A stretch of 58,892 bases of DNA from JAJFTV01 sp964426355 (GTDB lineage Bacteria > Chloroflexota > Anaerolineae > Anaerolineales > Anaerolineaceae). Where the stretch lies: contig CAYRRA010000003.1 in the NCBI GenBank assembly GCA_964426355.1, forward strand, positions 1 through 58,892, written 5' to 3'. A model generated the notes under the pieces. It was not told the DNA's origin. It saw nothing but the letters and a program-made list of their open reading frames with translations, and ran no database searches. The position numbers and the translations under genes were made by a program. This document shows positions 44,273-53,045 of this stretch, one piece after another. Every line of letters begins with the position of its first letter. Position 1 is the stretch's first letter.

Positions 44273-45565
44273 TCATTGTGAACGGTATTGATCTCCGAGC
44301 AGTTCTCTTGCTTCTTCCGGCTCCAGGGCTAAACGTGCCTGTTCACGCACCTTGTCCATGCTGGAGAAGAACTCTCGCATCATGGCTACCACCAGGTAAC
44401 GCCCATTGGGTGTGAGGGTCAGTTCATGGTTGTTATTTTTCGCAAAAGCCCCCACGAGGGTCATATATGCCATTTCCATGGGCAGACCCAGTTCAACCGG
44501 GATGCCGAAGCTATTTTTAAAGTGTTGTTTATCCAGCCGCAGCCCGAACAGTTCCATCAAAAAGCGATAACGCATTTGCTCGTGGCGTTTGAATTTTCGC
44601 ATTTTGAAGGTGGAGATTTTTCCTATATCGATGAGGTTGACGTAATCACGAAGAGAGAACGTGTTCACGTACAGGCTACCTCCCAGGTAACTGAAGGACC
44701 CTGAACCGATACCGACGTATTCTTCATGATCGACGATGTACTCATCAATCATGGATTGCCCTTTTGCGTAACACCACGAGGAAACCGGTTGAAAGACGGG
44801 AGACAGGTTTTTATCGATTAGTTTGTAAAAACGTTCCTCACGTTTGTAGTCCACCTTGCCGATGGAAGTGTTCAGCGCATGTTCTACGCTGGGGGCGGTC
44901 ATCAAGGGGTAAAAAGTGGTCTGGTTTGCTTTGCTTTCAAGGATGGCGTTGATATCCTTGCGGATGATTTCATCGGTTTGGCTGGGAAAGTTGAAAATCA
45001 TGTCGATGTTAAATGTGGGGAACATACCAGCAACACTTTGAAAACGTTTCAGGTTTACTTCGCCTGAGCCGTATTTATCATAGCGGTTCATTTGCTTAAG
45101 CAATGGGTCATCGAAGCTTTGCATCCCTACCGAAAGACGCTGCACTCTGCCCTGGAGTTCACCCAGGATCTCCGGTTTTAAGTGATCCGGGTTGGTCTCG
45201 CAAGAAACACTCTGGATGTCAAACAACTCGCGTGCCAGGTCAATGGTTATTGCCAGTTCATCCACCATGACCGTTGGAGTGCCGCCGCCAATGTAAAGAG
45301 AAGAAAAATCGTACCCCATATCGGCGATCCTGCGCATTTCGGTGCGCAGTTGTTGATAATATTGACGGGTTCTTTCTTTCTGGAAAAGAAAGCGGTTGAA
45401 TGAGCAGTAGGGGCAAAGCCGTTCACAAAAAGGAACATGCGCATAGAGCATGTATTTCTTCCCGGCGATGGGTGTTGGAAGCTGAATTTGATCGTTTCTT
45501 TGCAGGTTTAGATAGCGGCGAATGTCGCGTTGCAGGTACCAGGTGAGTATTCTTTCGGATAACAT
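44273..45565 (-). CDS. Coproporphyrinogen III oxidase-like (HemN/HemW family) radical SAM protein
   Basis: The 430-aa protein has the radical SAM cluster CERLCPYC (Cys 47, 51, 54) with a Phe-rich flank (FCERLCPYCSFNRF), the family motif LYIGGGTPTVM and RLSVGMQSFDD. HemW-type proteins carry haem; HemN-type ones decarboxylate coproporphyrinogen. The sequence does not decide between these, and no haem genes are adjacent. The ATG at 45565 is used; a TTG 9 bases upstream (45574) is possible. Confidence 0.85.
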   Translation of the reverse strand: MLSERILTWYLQRDIRRYLNLQRNDQIQLPTPIAGKKYMLYAHVPFCERLCPYCSFNRFLFQKERTRQYYQQLRTEMRRIADMGYDFSSLYIGGGTPTVMVDELAITIDLARELFDIQSVSCETNPDHLKPEILGELQGRVQRLSVGMQSFDDPLLKQMNRYDKYGSGEVNLKRFQSVAGMFPTFNIDMIFNFPSQTDEIIRKDINAILESKANQTTFYPLMTAPSVEHALNTSIGKVDYKREERFYKLIDKNLSPVFQPVSSWCYAKGQSMIDEYIVDHEEYVGIGSGSFSYLGGSLYVNTFSLRDYVNLIDIGKISTFKMRKFKRHEQMRYRFLMELFGLRLDKQHFKNSFGIPVELGLPMEMAYMTLVGAFAKNNNHELTLTPNGRYLVVAMMREFFSSMDKVREQARLALEPEEARELLGDQYRSQ

Positions 45566-45679
45566 GGATTTCAACCTTGTTGTTGTGTTTTTAAAAGGTG
45601 CTTAATTGCGATTGACCTCAAAAAATGCTGAGATTATTATATGATGAAAAAGAAGGGTGAAGCCGCGTATGAGACTTTT

Positions 45680-46153
45680 CTAATCCAGGCAATCGCAATG
45701 CAGCGTAGCCAAGACAATACGGGCAATATGGATGATCCATTCATCTCGTTGAGGGATATCGAACACCCCGCTTTCGGGTTTGGGATCAAAATGAGCGCCA
45801 CCGTCTTGTTCACAGATGCGGCGGATAAAAAGGCGGATATCGAGATGTTTTGCAGCGGGTAAAGGCTGTGCCAACCAGGCGGGTAGTGGCAAGTAGGGGG
45901 CGTTCAGGTCAGGTGAACCATCTTCGCGGATTGGGGGGAGTAACAGGTTCGATTTTGCCTGTGACAACAAGGAAATCTCAACTATTTTGTTATGCCGCCG
46001 GGTGGTATCGCAAAGCAGTAAACGAAGCTGCAAGGCAGCGATACGGTAAAAGGATCGTCTTCCTTGATGATAGAACTCGACAGCGGTACTGAGAATTTCC
46101 AGGGACTCGGTGATGCAGGCTTTGAGGGATGGGTTTGATGGCGGGTGCTTCAT
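45680..46153 (-). CDS. Unknown protein overlapping rlmB
   Basis: This 157-aa open frame starts inside the last codons of rlmB (4-base ATGA overlap), which suggests translational coupling. It is mostly helical with one long segment (VEFYHQGRRSFYRIAALQLR) and a His/Asp-rich part (ICEQDGGAHFDPKPE). There is no signal peptide or membrane helix. I do not recognise it. The coding case rests on the overlap and on even composition. Confidence 0.6.
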   Translation of the reverse strand: MKHPPSNPSLKACITESLEILSTAVEFYHQGRRSFYRIAALQLRLLLCDTTRRHNKIVEISLLSQAKSNLLLPPIREDGSPDLNAPYLPLPAWLAQPLPAAKHLDIRLFIRRICEQDGGAHFDPKPESGVFDIPQRDEWIIHIARIVLATLHCDCLD

Positions 46154-46905
46154 GGGTTGGGGTGCAGTTTTATACTGCGCGCCTGGTATGCCTGGAAAAG
46201 TGCAATAGAGCCTGCAACGGCTGCGTTCAACGATTCGATGCGTCCACGCATGGGCAGTCGTATCAATACGTCGCAGGATTTTCGCACCAGCTCGCGCAGC
46301 CCGCTGCCTTCGCTGCCCACGACCAACGCCAACGAGCCGCTCAGATCGGTTTTTTCGATTGGCACAGCCTGGGAACTACCCTCTAAGCCCATCACCCAGA
46401 TATCGTTTTGCTTTAACGTGTCGATTACCTGTGCCAGGTTGGCAATGGCAATCCGCAGGTGTTCGCTTGCGCCGGAAGAAGCATGCACCACGGCAGGGGT
46501 AACGCTGGCGGCGCGGTGCGATGGGATGAAGATGCCGTGAACGCCGACTGCTTCTGCTGTACGAAGCAACGTCCCCAGGTTCTGAGGGTCTTGCAGCGAG
46601 TCGAGCAGTAAAAAGAACCCCGGCTCACCCAGAGACCGCGAGTAATCCAGGATGGTATTGATGTCTTCGTAAGGGTAAGCAGATGCCTGTAAGACCACGC
46701 CCTGATGATTTTCAGCGAGCGGGTCGAGTTGCTGCCGCGCGACCTGCAGGATGGGTAGCCGCAACTTTCCGGCAAGCTGAACGATATCTGCCAGCCGTCC
46801 TTTGGCTTCTGCTCCCTGGGCAATGCGGAGCTCGAAGAAATGGCGTCTGCGCGCCATCAGGCTTTCATAAACCGGGTTGCGCCCGGCGATCCATTCTTTT
46901 GACAT
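46150..46905 (-). CDS. rlmB: 23S rRNA (guanosine-2'-O)-methyltransferase, TrmH/RlmB family
   Basis: This SPOUT methyltransferase has 251 aa. An N-terminal L30e-like substrate domain (WIAGRNPVYESL) is followed by the knotted catalytic domain: LQDPQNLGTLLRTAEAVG, LALVVGSEGSGLRELV and LPMRGRIESLNAAVAGSIAL. These three motifs are typical of RlmB/TrmH. It is the first gene of a pair with the 157-aa unknown gene. The YacL-like gene is 33 bases upstream on the same strand. Confidence 0.93.
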   Translation of the reverse strand: MSKEWIAGRNPVYESLMARRRHFFELRIAQGAEAKGRLADIVQLAGKLRLPILQVARQQLDPLAENHQGVVLQASAYPYEDINTILDYSRSLGEPGFFLLLDSLQDPQNLGTLLRTAEAVGVHGIFIPSHRAASVTPAVVHASSGASEHLRIAIANLAQVIDTLKQNDIWVMGLEGSSQAVPIEKTDLSGSLALVVGSEGSGLRELVRKSCDVLIRLPMRGRIESLNAAVAGSIALFQAYQARSIKLHPNP

Positions 46906-46938
46906 GAGTGTTCCTGGTTGAAATTTAGAATCTGCGCG

Positions 46939-48033
46939 TCAGCTTTCATCAGGGCGAGCAAAAATCATTCGTCCGGCAGCGGTTTGCAGCACTTTGGTGA
47001 CCATCACGTGGATTTCACGGTCAATGAAATCTCGCCCATTCTCCACTACCACCATCGTCCCATCATCCATATAACCGACGCCTTGTTCAGACTCTTTGCC
47101 TTCTTGAATGATTTGCACGGAGAGAATTTCGCCTGGTAGAAGAACTGATTTAACAGCGTTGGCAAGCTCGTTGACGTTCAATACGGTAACGCCTTGCAGT
47201 TCAGCGATGCGGTTCAGGTTGTAGTCGTTGGTCAGAATGGGGCAGCGCATCTGGCGTGCAAGGATAACCAGTTTGTCGTCTACATCACGCACCCCTTCCA
47301 CATCGATATCGCTCAGACGGACGGTGATGCTGGGGTCTTTTTGAAGTTGAGAGAGCACTTCCATACCGCGTCTGCCGCGTTGGCGGCGCAGCCCATCGGC
47401 TGAATCGGCGATATATTGCAGTTCGTTGAGCACAAAACGCGGAATGACGATGGTGCCGGGGAGGAAGCCCGTGCGGGCGATATCCGCGATGCGTCCATCA
47501 ATAATCACACTGGTATCCAGCAAAATTGTGCGGCTGGCACCCCAATTGTTTCCGCCGGTTGTTGATTCCCGGACAGCGGATGCTGAACTGCTTGAAAAGG
47601 ATGAAATGATGGTAAAAAAGTCATTATGACGCATGGTAAAGACAGAAACGCCCATATACCCAAATAACAAAACCCCCAGGAATGGAAGAATGTCTTTGAA
47701 CGGAGACGGAAGCAGTGACAGCGGAAATGCCAGCAACGCAGCAATGATCAGTCCAACAATCAAGCCGATGAGTGCGGCGAATAATTTTTGTGCTGAAACA
47801 CGCACCAGAAATCTGCGCAGCAAGCGCAGCGGACGCGTGGTAAAAAGAGGTGTCAGGATTAGACCGAATAATGCACCTAATAAACCGAAAATGATGGCAT
47901 ACAGTTCAACCGATAGTACATTTGCCCACGGGCTGCCGCTGGCAAGGTTCCCTAAAGTGACCCCCAGAAATACACCGGCGACACAAAAAACGACAGCACC
48001 GACTAATCGGATAATAAAATCAGATGTAAACAT
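46939..48033 (-). CDS. PIN-TRAM domain membrane protein (YacL-like)
   Basis: The 364-aa protein begins with four predicted helices (to ~145), then a PIN nuclease domain (ILLDTSVIIDGRIADIA, VDDKLVILARQMRCPILTND) with Asp residues in place for metal binding, and a TRAM domain (from VLLPGEILSVQIIQEGKESE). The same architecture is found in Bacillus YacL. A role in RNA processing at the membrane is an inference. GGAGG precedes the ATG. Confidence 0.92.
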   Translation of the reverse strand: MFTSDFIIRLVGAVVFCVAGVFLGVTLGNLASGSPWANVLSVELYAIIFGLLGALFGLILTPLFTTRPLRLLRRFLVRVSAQKLFAALIGLIVGLIIAALLAFPLSLLPSPFKDILPFLGVLLFGYMGVSVFTMRHNDFFTIISSFSSSSASAVRESTTGGNNWGASRTILLDTSVIIDGRIADIARTGFLPGTIVIPRFVLNELQYIADSADGLRRQRGRRGMEVLSQLQKDPSITVRLSDIDVEGVRDVDDKLVILARQMRCPILTNDYNLNRIAELQGVTVLNVNELANAVKSVLLPGEILSVQIIQEGKESEQGVGYMDDGTMVVVENGRDFIDREIHVMVTKVLQTAAGRMIFARPDES

Positions 48034-48361
48034 AATAAGTCCTCCGGGGAATGATTGCTAAAGAATAAAAAAAGAGTACAATAATTGCAACTGGTTAACA
48101 TGGATGATAGCATGAGTGAGATAACAAGTCAATTGTTAACCGGTTATGAGCTTTACCGAGGTTGAATCTAACCAATGAGTGGAAAAGATAGGGGGTGTTG
48201 TTCGGATTTTTTTATCTTGAAACAGGAATTCTTGCCGATTTGTAAGGCAGAAATATATTAGAGTTTTGTCAGAAAGCCAGGTGGGTGCTGGAAAATCACG
48301 ATTAATGGGGGTATAATTCCATACTTAGAAACGACAGTTATTCGTTTAGTGTGAGGTTTAT
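48034..48361. other. Divergent intergenic region between the PIN-TRAM and FmdB-type genes
   Basis: These 328 bases hold the plus-strand promoter of the FmdB-type gene (48289-48317). They also hold a pair of inverted sites, CTGGTTAACA (48091-48100) and TGTTAACCGG (48134-48143), matching in 9 of 10 positions with centres 43 bases apart, which may bind a regulator. I see no gene. Confidence 0.5.
48289..48317 (+). promoter_or_regulatory. Promoter of the FmdB-type zinc ribbon gene
   Basis: TGGAAA, 17-base spacer, then a perfect TATAAT at 48312-48317; the gene starts 44 bases downstream. Confidence 0.55.
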
Positions 48362-48682
48362 ATGCCAATTTATACATATCGGTGTGAGAACTGCGGTGTT
48401 CAATTTGAGCGGACTCAAAAATTTTCTGATCCGCCGCTGACACGTTGCCCGGAATGCAACAAGAAATCGCTGCGGAAGGTTTACACGCCGGTGGGTATCG
48501 TATTCAAGGGTTCGGGTTTCTATGCAACCGACCACCGGTCCCCTTCTGGTGCGAGGTCGAGTGGAGAACATAACACTGCGACAGAAAAGAAATCCACTGA
48601 AGGCGAAAGCAACACAGTTTCGAGTGAAAAGCCGGCTGAGAAAAAGGCGGATCAACCTTCAAAGGGTACAGCCTCGGAATAA
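48362..48682 (+). CDS. FmdB family zinc ribbon protein
   Basis: The 106-aa protein has an N-terminal zinc ribbon (PIYTYRCENCGVQFE, RCPECNKKSLRKVY) with two CxxC pairs. The middle FKGSGFYATD is typical of the FmdB/CxxC_CXXC_SSSS family, and the Ser/Glu/Lys tail is disordered. The function is unknown; members were first noted near formamidase genes. GTGAGG precedes the ATG. It ends in a terminator, after which a 38-aa gene begins. Confidence 0.93.
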   Translation: MPIYTYRCENCGVQFERTQKFSDPPLTRCPECNKKSLRKVYTPVGIVFKGSGFYATDHRSPSGARSSGEHNTATEKKSTEGESNTVSSEKPAEKKADQPSKGTASE

Positions 48683-48708
48683 TCGGATGAGGCATCTTAA
48701 CGATTGAG

Positions 48709-48760
48709 TACTTGCAAAGGGCGTCCTGGCAAAGGAAGCCCGTTTTGCAAGTATTTTTTT
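48709..48760 (+). terminator. Intrinsic terminator of the FmdB-type gene
   Basis: TACTTGCAAA pairs with TTTGCAAGTA, with a GGGC/GCCC inner stem, followed by seven T. Confidence 0.8.
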
Positions 48761-48773
48761 AAAAGGGTTATAA

Positions 48774-48890
48774 ATGGCACAATCAGGAAAAAAGAAAAAA
48801 TCATCTGTAGATTGGAAACAGACCTTATTGGGGATAATTGCAGTTTTAATGGTCTTGAGCATGATTATTTCGATGATTAAGTTCGGATAA
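48774..48890 (+). CDS. 38-aa single-helix membrane microprotein
   Basis: The frame encodes a basic N-terminus (MAQSGKKKKSSVDWKQ) and one hydrophobic helix (TLLGIIAVLMVLSMIISMI), ending KFG. AAGGG lies 6 bases before the ATG. It is too short for usual gene callers. The K-rich stretch before the helix follows the positive-inside rule. It begins 13 bases after a T-run of the FmdB terminator, so it depends on read-through or a local promoter. Function unknown; the coding call rests on the start context and helix. Confidence 0.65.
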   Translation: MAQSGKKKKSSVDWKQTLLGIIAVLMVLSMIISMIKFG

Positions 48891-48956
48891 TTTGTTAAAA
48901 CTCACCAGGCGTTCTTCTGTTTTCTGGCAGCAGTGAATCGGAAGCCTCTACCTCCT

Positions 48957-48984
48957 CCCCGGTTTGTATGACAACAAACGGGGG
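48957..48984 (+). other. Hairpin after the 38-aa gene
   Basis: CCCC-G-GTTTGT pairs with ACAAAC-GGGG (one bulged G). The following bases contain only a short T-run (CTTTTGG), so its terminator activity is doubtful. Confidence 0.4.
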
Positions 48985-49149
48985 TCTCGCTTTTGGAACC
49001 CGTATCTTTTCTCATGGCAACCCATTCTGTCCTTTCCAATCCTGGTCTGAGGGAGATTGAACATATTTTGATAGGTTTTGAAAGCTTCTGTCAGAAAATT
49101 ACAGTCTTACAGATTATGATGGGGTGATATCTGATATTTGGAGGTACTT

Positions 49150-50733
49150 ATGATTCGATCTCCCTGGCGTTTTGTGAGCATAGGTTTGGGAGCAGCCTGG
49201 TTGTTTGATTATTTCTTTTGGAAAAAAGCACCGGGTATTTCTCTTTTGCTTTGGTCATTTGGATTGCTTTTGTGTGGGCTGTTGCTGGCGCGTGGTGAAC
49301 GGGTGCGCGTGCCGAAACGCAGCTATGTGCTGATGCTGGCGGTGCTGCTTGTGGCTGCGGTGGTCTTTTTTCGGCAAGAACCATTTACAAAGGGGTTTAG
49401 TTTTTTCCTGGCATTCTTTTTGATGCTGTTATTGGCTGCAACTTTTGGTAATGGCTATTGGACGCATTTCCGCTTGTTTGATTATCTCTCTTCGTGGATG
49501 ACCACACTGGCAGCAACCATTTCACGCCCTTTCGCGCTTTTTGCGCCCAGGCAGGATGACGAGGTTGAAAATCAATTGAGCTGGAAGAAAGCCTATAAGA
49601 AGTTTTTGTCCATATTGCTTGGCTTGGTTCTGGCTGCGCCTGTTTTGTTGCTCCTGGGTGCGCTGCTGGCTTCAGCGGATCCCATATTTGCGGATTGGCT
49701 GGAGGGATGGCTGCACATATTTGATGTCGACAGGCTCGCAGAGTATATTTTCCGCTTCTTCTATATTCTCATTTTCGCTTACCTGATTATCGGCATGCTG
49801 TTACATGCCATCCTGCCGAAAAGCAAACGGGAGCAACCTGATCCGCAGAGCCCTTTGTTTAAAGGGTTTTTGGGCGGAACGGAGACGGGTGTTATTCTGT
49901 TGAGCGTGAACATCCTGTTTGCGGTTTTTCTGGCTGTGCAGTTTCGCTATTTCTTTGGGGGTACAACCAATATCAGCGAGACCGGTTATACCTATTCGGA
50001 ATATGCACGGCGCGGTTTTGGCGAACTGATTGCCGTATCGATCATCAGCTTGCTGTTATATGTGTTGCTGGGGACAGTTGCCCGTAAAGAGAAACAAAGC
50101 AGCATACGCCTGTTTACGGTTTTGTCTTCGTTGTTGATGGGACAGGTGATCGTCATACTGGTTTCGGCTTTTCAACGGTTGTTGTTGTATGAACACGCCT
50201 ACGGCTTCACCCGTCTGCGGACTTATTCGCATGTTTTCATGGTGTGGCTGGCTGTTTTGCTTGCCGCTGCAATTGTGCTGGAAATCTTTCATCGGCGCGG
50301 CAACTTTGCGCTGGCGCTATTGGTGATGACCTTTGGGTTTGGGCTGACGTTAGGGATTTTGAACGTGGATAGCACGGTGGTCAGGCTGAATGTACTTCGT
50401 ACGGATGTGCAGGAACTGGATGGGGAGTATATCAAAAGCCTGTCGACCGATGCCGTTCCAGCGATGATTCAGTCTTTTTACGCAAGCGAAGATGCTCCCG
50501 TTCGTGATATCCTGGGCGCTGAACTGGCATGCCGCCAGGTTTTGCTTTCGAATGAAGAAAGGATTCCGTGGGTAAGTTTTAACTGGAGCCGTTTCAATGC
50601 AAAAAGGATGCTGTCGGATATCGCAACAGAGCTAGAGGCGTACCCTGTCAGTTTGCGGCATGACGAATGGTTTGTGATGGTTGGCAACGAACTGCAAAGC
50701 TGCACAGCCAAGCCAATGGATTGGGTAGATTGA
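49150..50733 (+). CDS. DUF4173-type multi-helix membrane protein
   Basis: The 527-aa protein has about eleven hydrophobic helices, a conserved segment GALLASADPIFADWLEG near residue 178 typical of DUF4173, and a soluble C-terminal part with alternating charges (from ILNVDSTVVRLNV). The function is unknown. TGGAGG precedes the ATG at 49150, so the in-frame TTG at 49138 is not used. A terminator follows, and a gene lies convergent on the minus strand. Confidence 0.87.
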   Translation: MIRSPWRFVSIGLGAAWLFDYFFWKKAPGISLLLWSFGLLLCGLLLARGERVRVPKRSYVLMLAVLLVAAVVFFRQEPFTKGFSFFLAFFLMLLLAATFGNGYWTHFRLFDYLSSWMTTLAATISRPFALFAPRQDDEVENQLSWKKAYKKFLSILLGLVLAAPVLLLLGALLASADPIFADWLEGWLHIFDVDRLAEYIFRFFYILIFAYLIIGMLLHAILPKSKREQPDPQSPLFKGFLGGTETGVILLSVNILFAVFLAVQFRYFFGGTTNISETGYTYSEYARRGFGELIAVSIISLLLYVLLGTVARKEKQSSIRLFTVLSSLLMGQVIVILVSAFQRLLLYEHAYGFTRLRTYSHVFMVWLAVLLAAAIVLEIFHRRGNFALALLVMTFGFGLTLGILNVDSTVVRLNVLRTDVQELDGEYIKSLSTDAVPAMIQSFYASEDAPVRDILGAELACRQVLLSNEERIPWVSFNWSRFNAKRMLSDIATELEAYPVSLRHDEWFVMVGNELQSCTAKPMDWVD

Positions 50734-50803
50734 GATTATGTTTCGGGTACGGCAGCATAAGACAAACCACCTGACTTGGGATTAGTCCGATACCGTGATG
50801 GTT

Positions 50804-50842
50804 CAGGAGCTGGCAATAATAAGGCGCTGGCTCCTGTTTTTA
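50804..50842 (+). terminator. Intrinsic terminator of the DUF4173-type gene
   Basis: CAGGAGC pairs with GCTCCTG around a 19-base loop, followed by TTTTTATT. It also overlaps the end of the convergent HAD gene. Confidence 0.6.
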
Positions 50843-51520
50843 TTCCTCACATAAACGTTCGCTCAGAAGAGCAGTACTTTCCAGGATGTGGTCGGCTCCT
50901 GTCCGGTAAAGCTCATCTTCCCGTCCAAAACCGCACAAGACGCCCAGGGTTTGCGTGCCAGCACGCTTACCGGCTTTCATATCTACAGTGGTATCTCCAA
51001 TCATCAGGCAGTTCTCAGGGGGGATCTTCATCTGTTTTGCTGCCCAAAGAACCGGATCGGGGTACGGTTTGGTATATTCGCAGGTCTGAGCGGTGGCGAT
51101 TGCGCAAAAGAAACGTGTCAGGTTGAACTGTTCCAGGAAAGCCAGAGTGCTCTTCTCGCCGCGCGCGCTGACTATGCTCATGGGGTAGCGCTCAGCCAGG
51201 GCTTCCAGGCAGGCTTCAACACCGGGAACAATCCAAAAGTGGTCCGTGCGGGAATGGTTGCTTCGCATTAATTTGTTCAACAAGTTGCCGATATTGTCAT
51301 CAATTCTAAGCCGGTCGGCGATGTGGTAGAGCAGGTTGCCGGGTGTTTCCAACGCCATGATCCAGAAGCGGGCAGCCGCTTTTGAATCCCGTCCAGGCAA
51401 CATCCAGCGCAAGGGTGAGAAGTATTTCTCCAGCCGGTGTACCCAACGGTCATCGGTATCGCTGAGCGTACCGTCTACATCGAAACACAACCCTTTGATG
51501 CGATCCAACTCCAATGGCAT
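50840..51520 (-). CDS. HAD-superfamily hydrolase (phosphoglycolate phosphatase-like)
   Basis: The 226-aa enzyme has the four HAD motifs: CFDVDGTLSD (nucleophile Asp), SIVSARGE, the Lys in YTKPYPDP, and MIGDTTVDMKAG. The cap between motifs I and II is all-helical, as in HAD-IA. The substrate is unknown. The start is 13 bases after the stop of the 34-aa gene, so these two and the C39-TPR gene upstream may be co-transcribed. Confidence 0.9.
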   Translation of the reverse strand: MPLELDRIKGLCFDVDGTLSDTDDRWVHRLEKYFSPLRWMLPGRDSKAAARFWIMALETPGNLLYHIADRLRIDDNIGNLLNKLMRSNHSRTDHFWIVPGVEACLEALAERYPMSIVSARGEKSTLAFLEQFNLTRFFCAIATAQTCEYTKPYPDPVLWAAKQMKIPPENCLMIGDTTVDMKAGKRAGTQTLGVLCGFGREDELYRTGADHILESTALLSERLCEE

Positions 51521-51533
51521 GGATTTATTCCCT

Positions 51534-51638
51534 TCAGTTTGTGATGAGCATCAGCGCAGCGGGGATCAGGATCAGGCTGATGCCAATGCAGGCGGTGATG
51601 CTCATGGTTAGCAAGGTGAGCAAGATTTTTTTCGTCAT
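51534..51638 (-). CDS. 34-aa hydrophobic microprotein
   Basis: The frame encodes MTKKILLTLLTMSITAC followed by a second hydrophobic stretch (IGISLILIPAALMLITN), so nearly the whole chain is membrane-embedded. A lipobox-like ITAC is present, but there is no polar mature part. GAGG lies 6 bases before the ATG. It is packed between the C39-TPR gene (12 bases upstream) and the HAD gene (13 bases downstream) on the same strand. No family is recognised. Confidence 0.65.
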   Translation of the reverse strand: MTKKILLTLLTMSITACIGISLILIPAALMLITN

Positions 51639-51650
51639 ATTCGCCTCGTT

Positions 51651-52961
51651 CTATTTACCCTGGACAAAACCGATGGCGTAAACAGCATCGGGATAGCCTG
51701 GGCGATATTCCAACGCTTCCTGGAAGGCGGTTAAGGCTTCTGCCTGGCGGTTGAGCCGGTATAATGCCCATCCCTTCCAAAGCAGGGCTTCCTCTGAATT
51801 GGGGGTGACAGTGAGCGCATATTCAGCGAGTGCAAGCAATTCATCGTATCGACCCGTGTGAAAATATGTCATAAATGGACCAAACTGGTATCGCAGCATT
51901 CTCTGGGGCAGTTCCAGGCTGCGCGCCTGGTCATAGGCGGCGGCAGCTTCGGTATAGTGGCTAAAATAAAGTTGGTTGCTGCCCAGGTTAAACCAGGGGA
52001 ACGGGTTTAGCGGGTCGGTTTTGGTCTCATTTTCTGCTTTTGCCAGTGCATTTCGCCGGTTCTGGTCGGCATCCCAATCTTCACCCAGGAGAGACTGGAT
52101 GGTTTCAGCCTGTTCTGTGGGGTAAACCAGCATATACACCCGGTTGAATGCCTGCCAGTTTTGATCTAGTTCCAGGTAGCTCACCTTCCTGTTGGGTCCG
52201 ACAAACGAATCTTGTGTAGTGAACTGCTGGCGGACATTATCATATCCGGTCAGCAACAAGTAGTGCCCAGCCCAGCGGTCATCGTTGAACCAAAAATCTT
52301 CGTGCATGAACATGGTTTCTTCTACCATCACCGGAAAACCAGCCGCCAGTATTTTCCTCAGCAGGTCAATATCTCCACCGACGCGGTAGATTGCATTGAG
52401 CGACCATACATTCTGTTGGACATACTGCACCAACTCTTCAATATTTACGTTGCGGTCTGCTCGCAATGGCTTTATCTGGTCGGAGATATCATATTGGTCG
52501 CCACCCCAGCCGTAGAAATTCATGTACATCGAAAGCGATACCGGTCCGCAGTTGTTCCAGTCCTGCCCCTCGAATGGCGGCGCATCCAGTTCGACCTGTG
52601 CGGGCAGCGGTGAAGCGGTGGGCGTGGGGGTGAGTGTGGGCGCAGCCTGAAATGCGCCGGGTGTGGAGGTGTACGGCAGGGCAGAGGATGTGATTGTGGC
52701 TGTCGGCGTATCGGTGGCGAGTGGCAAAGCAGCCTCCGTTCTGGAATCATGTGCAATCGCGGTCGGTAAATCGCCGATGGGGTTAACCAGGCTGCGCAGA
52801 AAAACGCGGCTGGTCTCAATGCGCCAATCCACCCGTTGGCGGATGGCAGGAACCTGGTACAGCAGCACCGCCAGCCCAAACGCCAGGATCAAGCTTGCGA
52901 TGAGGATGATCAGCTTTTCCGTTTTTCTTTTTCGGCGATAACGTTCTTCAAGAGACTGCAT
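51651..52961 (-). CDS. Membrane-anchored C39-like peptidase with TPR repeats
   Basis: The 436-aa protein has an Arg/Lys-rich start (RYRRKRKTEK), one helix (LIILIASLILAFGLAVLLY), a Thr/Pro-rich linker (~90-130), a C39-like papain-fold domain and about three TPR repeats at the C-terminus. The catalytic Cys is in WNNCGPVSLSM (~139) and the His in WAGHYLLLTGYD (~240). The domain faces outward if the helix is a signal anchor. I chose the ATG at 52961; it lies 7 bases after TAAAAT with no Shine-Dalgarno, so the transcript may be leaderless. Confidence 0.88.
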   Translation of the reverse strand: MQSLEERYRRKRKTEKLIILIASLILAFGLAVLLYQVPAIRQRVDWRIETSRVFLRSLVNPIGDLPTAIAHDSRTEAALPLATDTPTATITSSALPYTSTPGAFQAAPTLTPTPTASPLPAQVELDAPPFEGQDWNNCGPVSLSMYMNFYGWGGDQYDISDQIKPLRADRNVNIEELVQYVQQNVWSLNAIYRVGGDIDLLRKILAAGFPVMVEETMFMHEDFWFNDDRWAGHYLLLTGYDNVRQQFTTQDSFVGPNRKVSYLELDQNWQAFNRVYMLVYPTEQAETIQSLLGEDWDADQNRRNALAKAENETKTDPLNPFPWFNLGSNQLYFSHYTEAAAAYDQARSLELPQRMLRYQFGPFMTYFHTGRYDELLALAEYALTVTPNSEEALLWKGWALYRLNRQAEALTAFQEALEYRPGYPDAVYAIGFVQGK

Positions 52962-52968
52962 GCGAGAT

Positions 52969-52997
52969 ATTTTACCCTGAAAATCACCTGTTCGAAA
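52969..52997 (-). promoter_or_regulatory. Candidate leaderless promoter of the C39-TPR gene
   Basis: On the minus strand TAAAAT (52969-52974) is separated from the ATG by 7 bases. A weak -35 (TTTCGA) lies 17 bases upstream. Confidence 0.4.
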
Positions 52998-53009
52998 AAT
53001 GGAGAAATT

Positions 53010-53038
53010 TTGTGTGAATTTTTGTTTGCTGATATAAT
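53010..53038 (+). promoter_or_regulatory. Leaderless promoter of miaB
   Basis: TTGTGT, 17-base spacer, then a perfect TATAAT at 53033-53038. The ATG begins 7 bases later, so transcription would start at or next to the first codon. Confidence 0.6.
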
Positions 53039-53045
53039 GCGCTCC

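Noticed and set aside
48091..48143. GTTAAC inverted pair considered as an attachment site
   Set aside because: The sites are short, GTTAAC is itself palindromic, and no integrase is near; a regulator site is the simpler reading.
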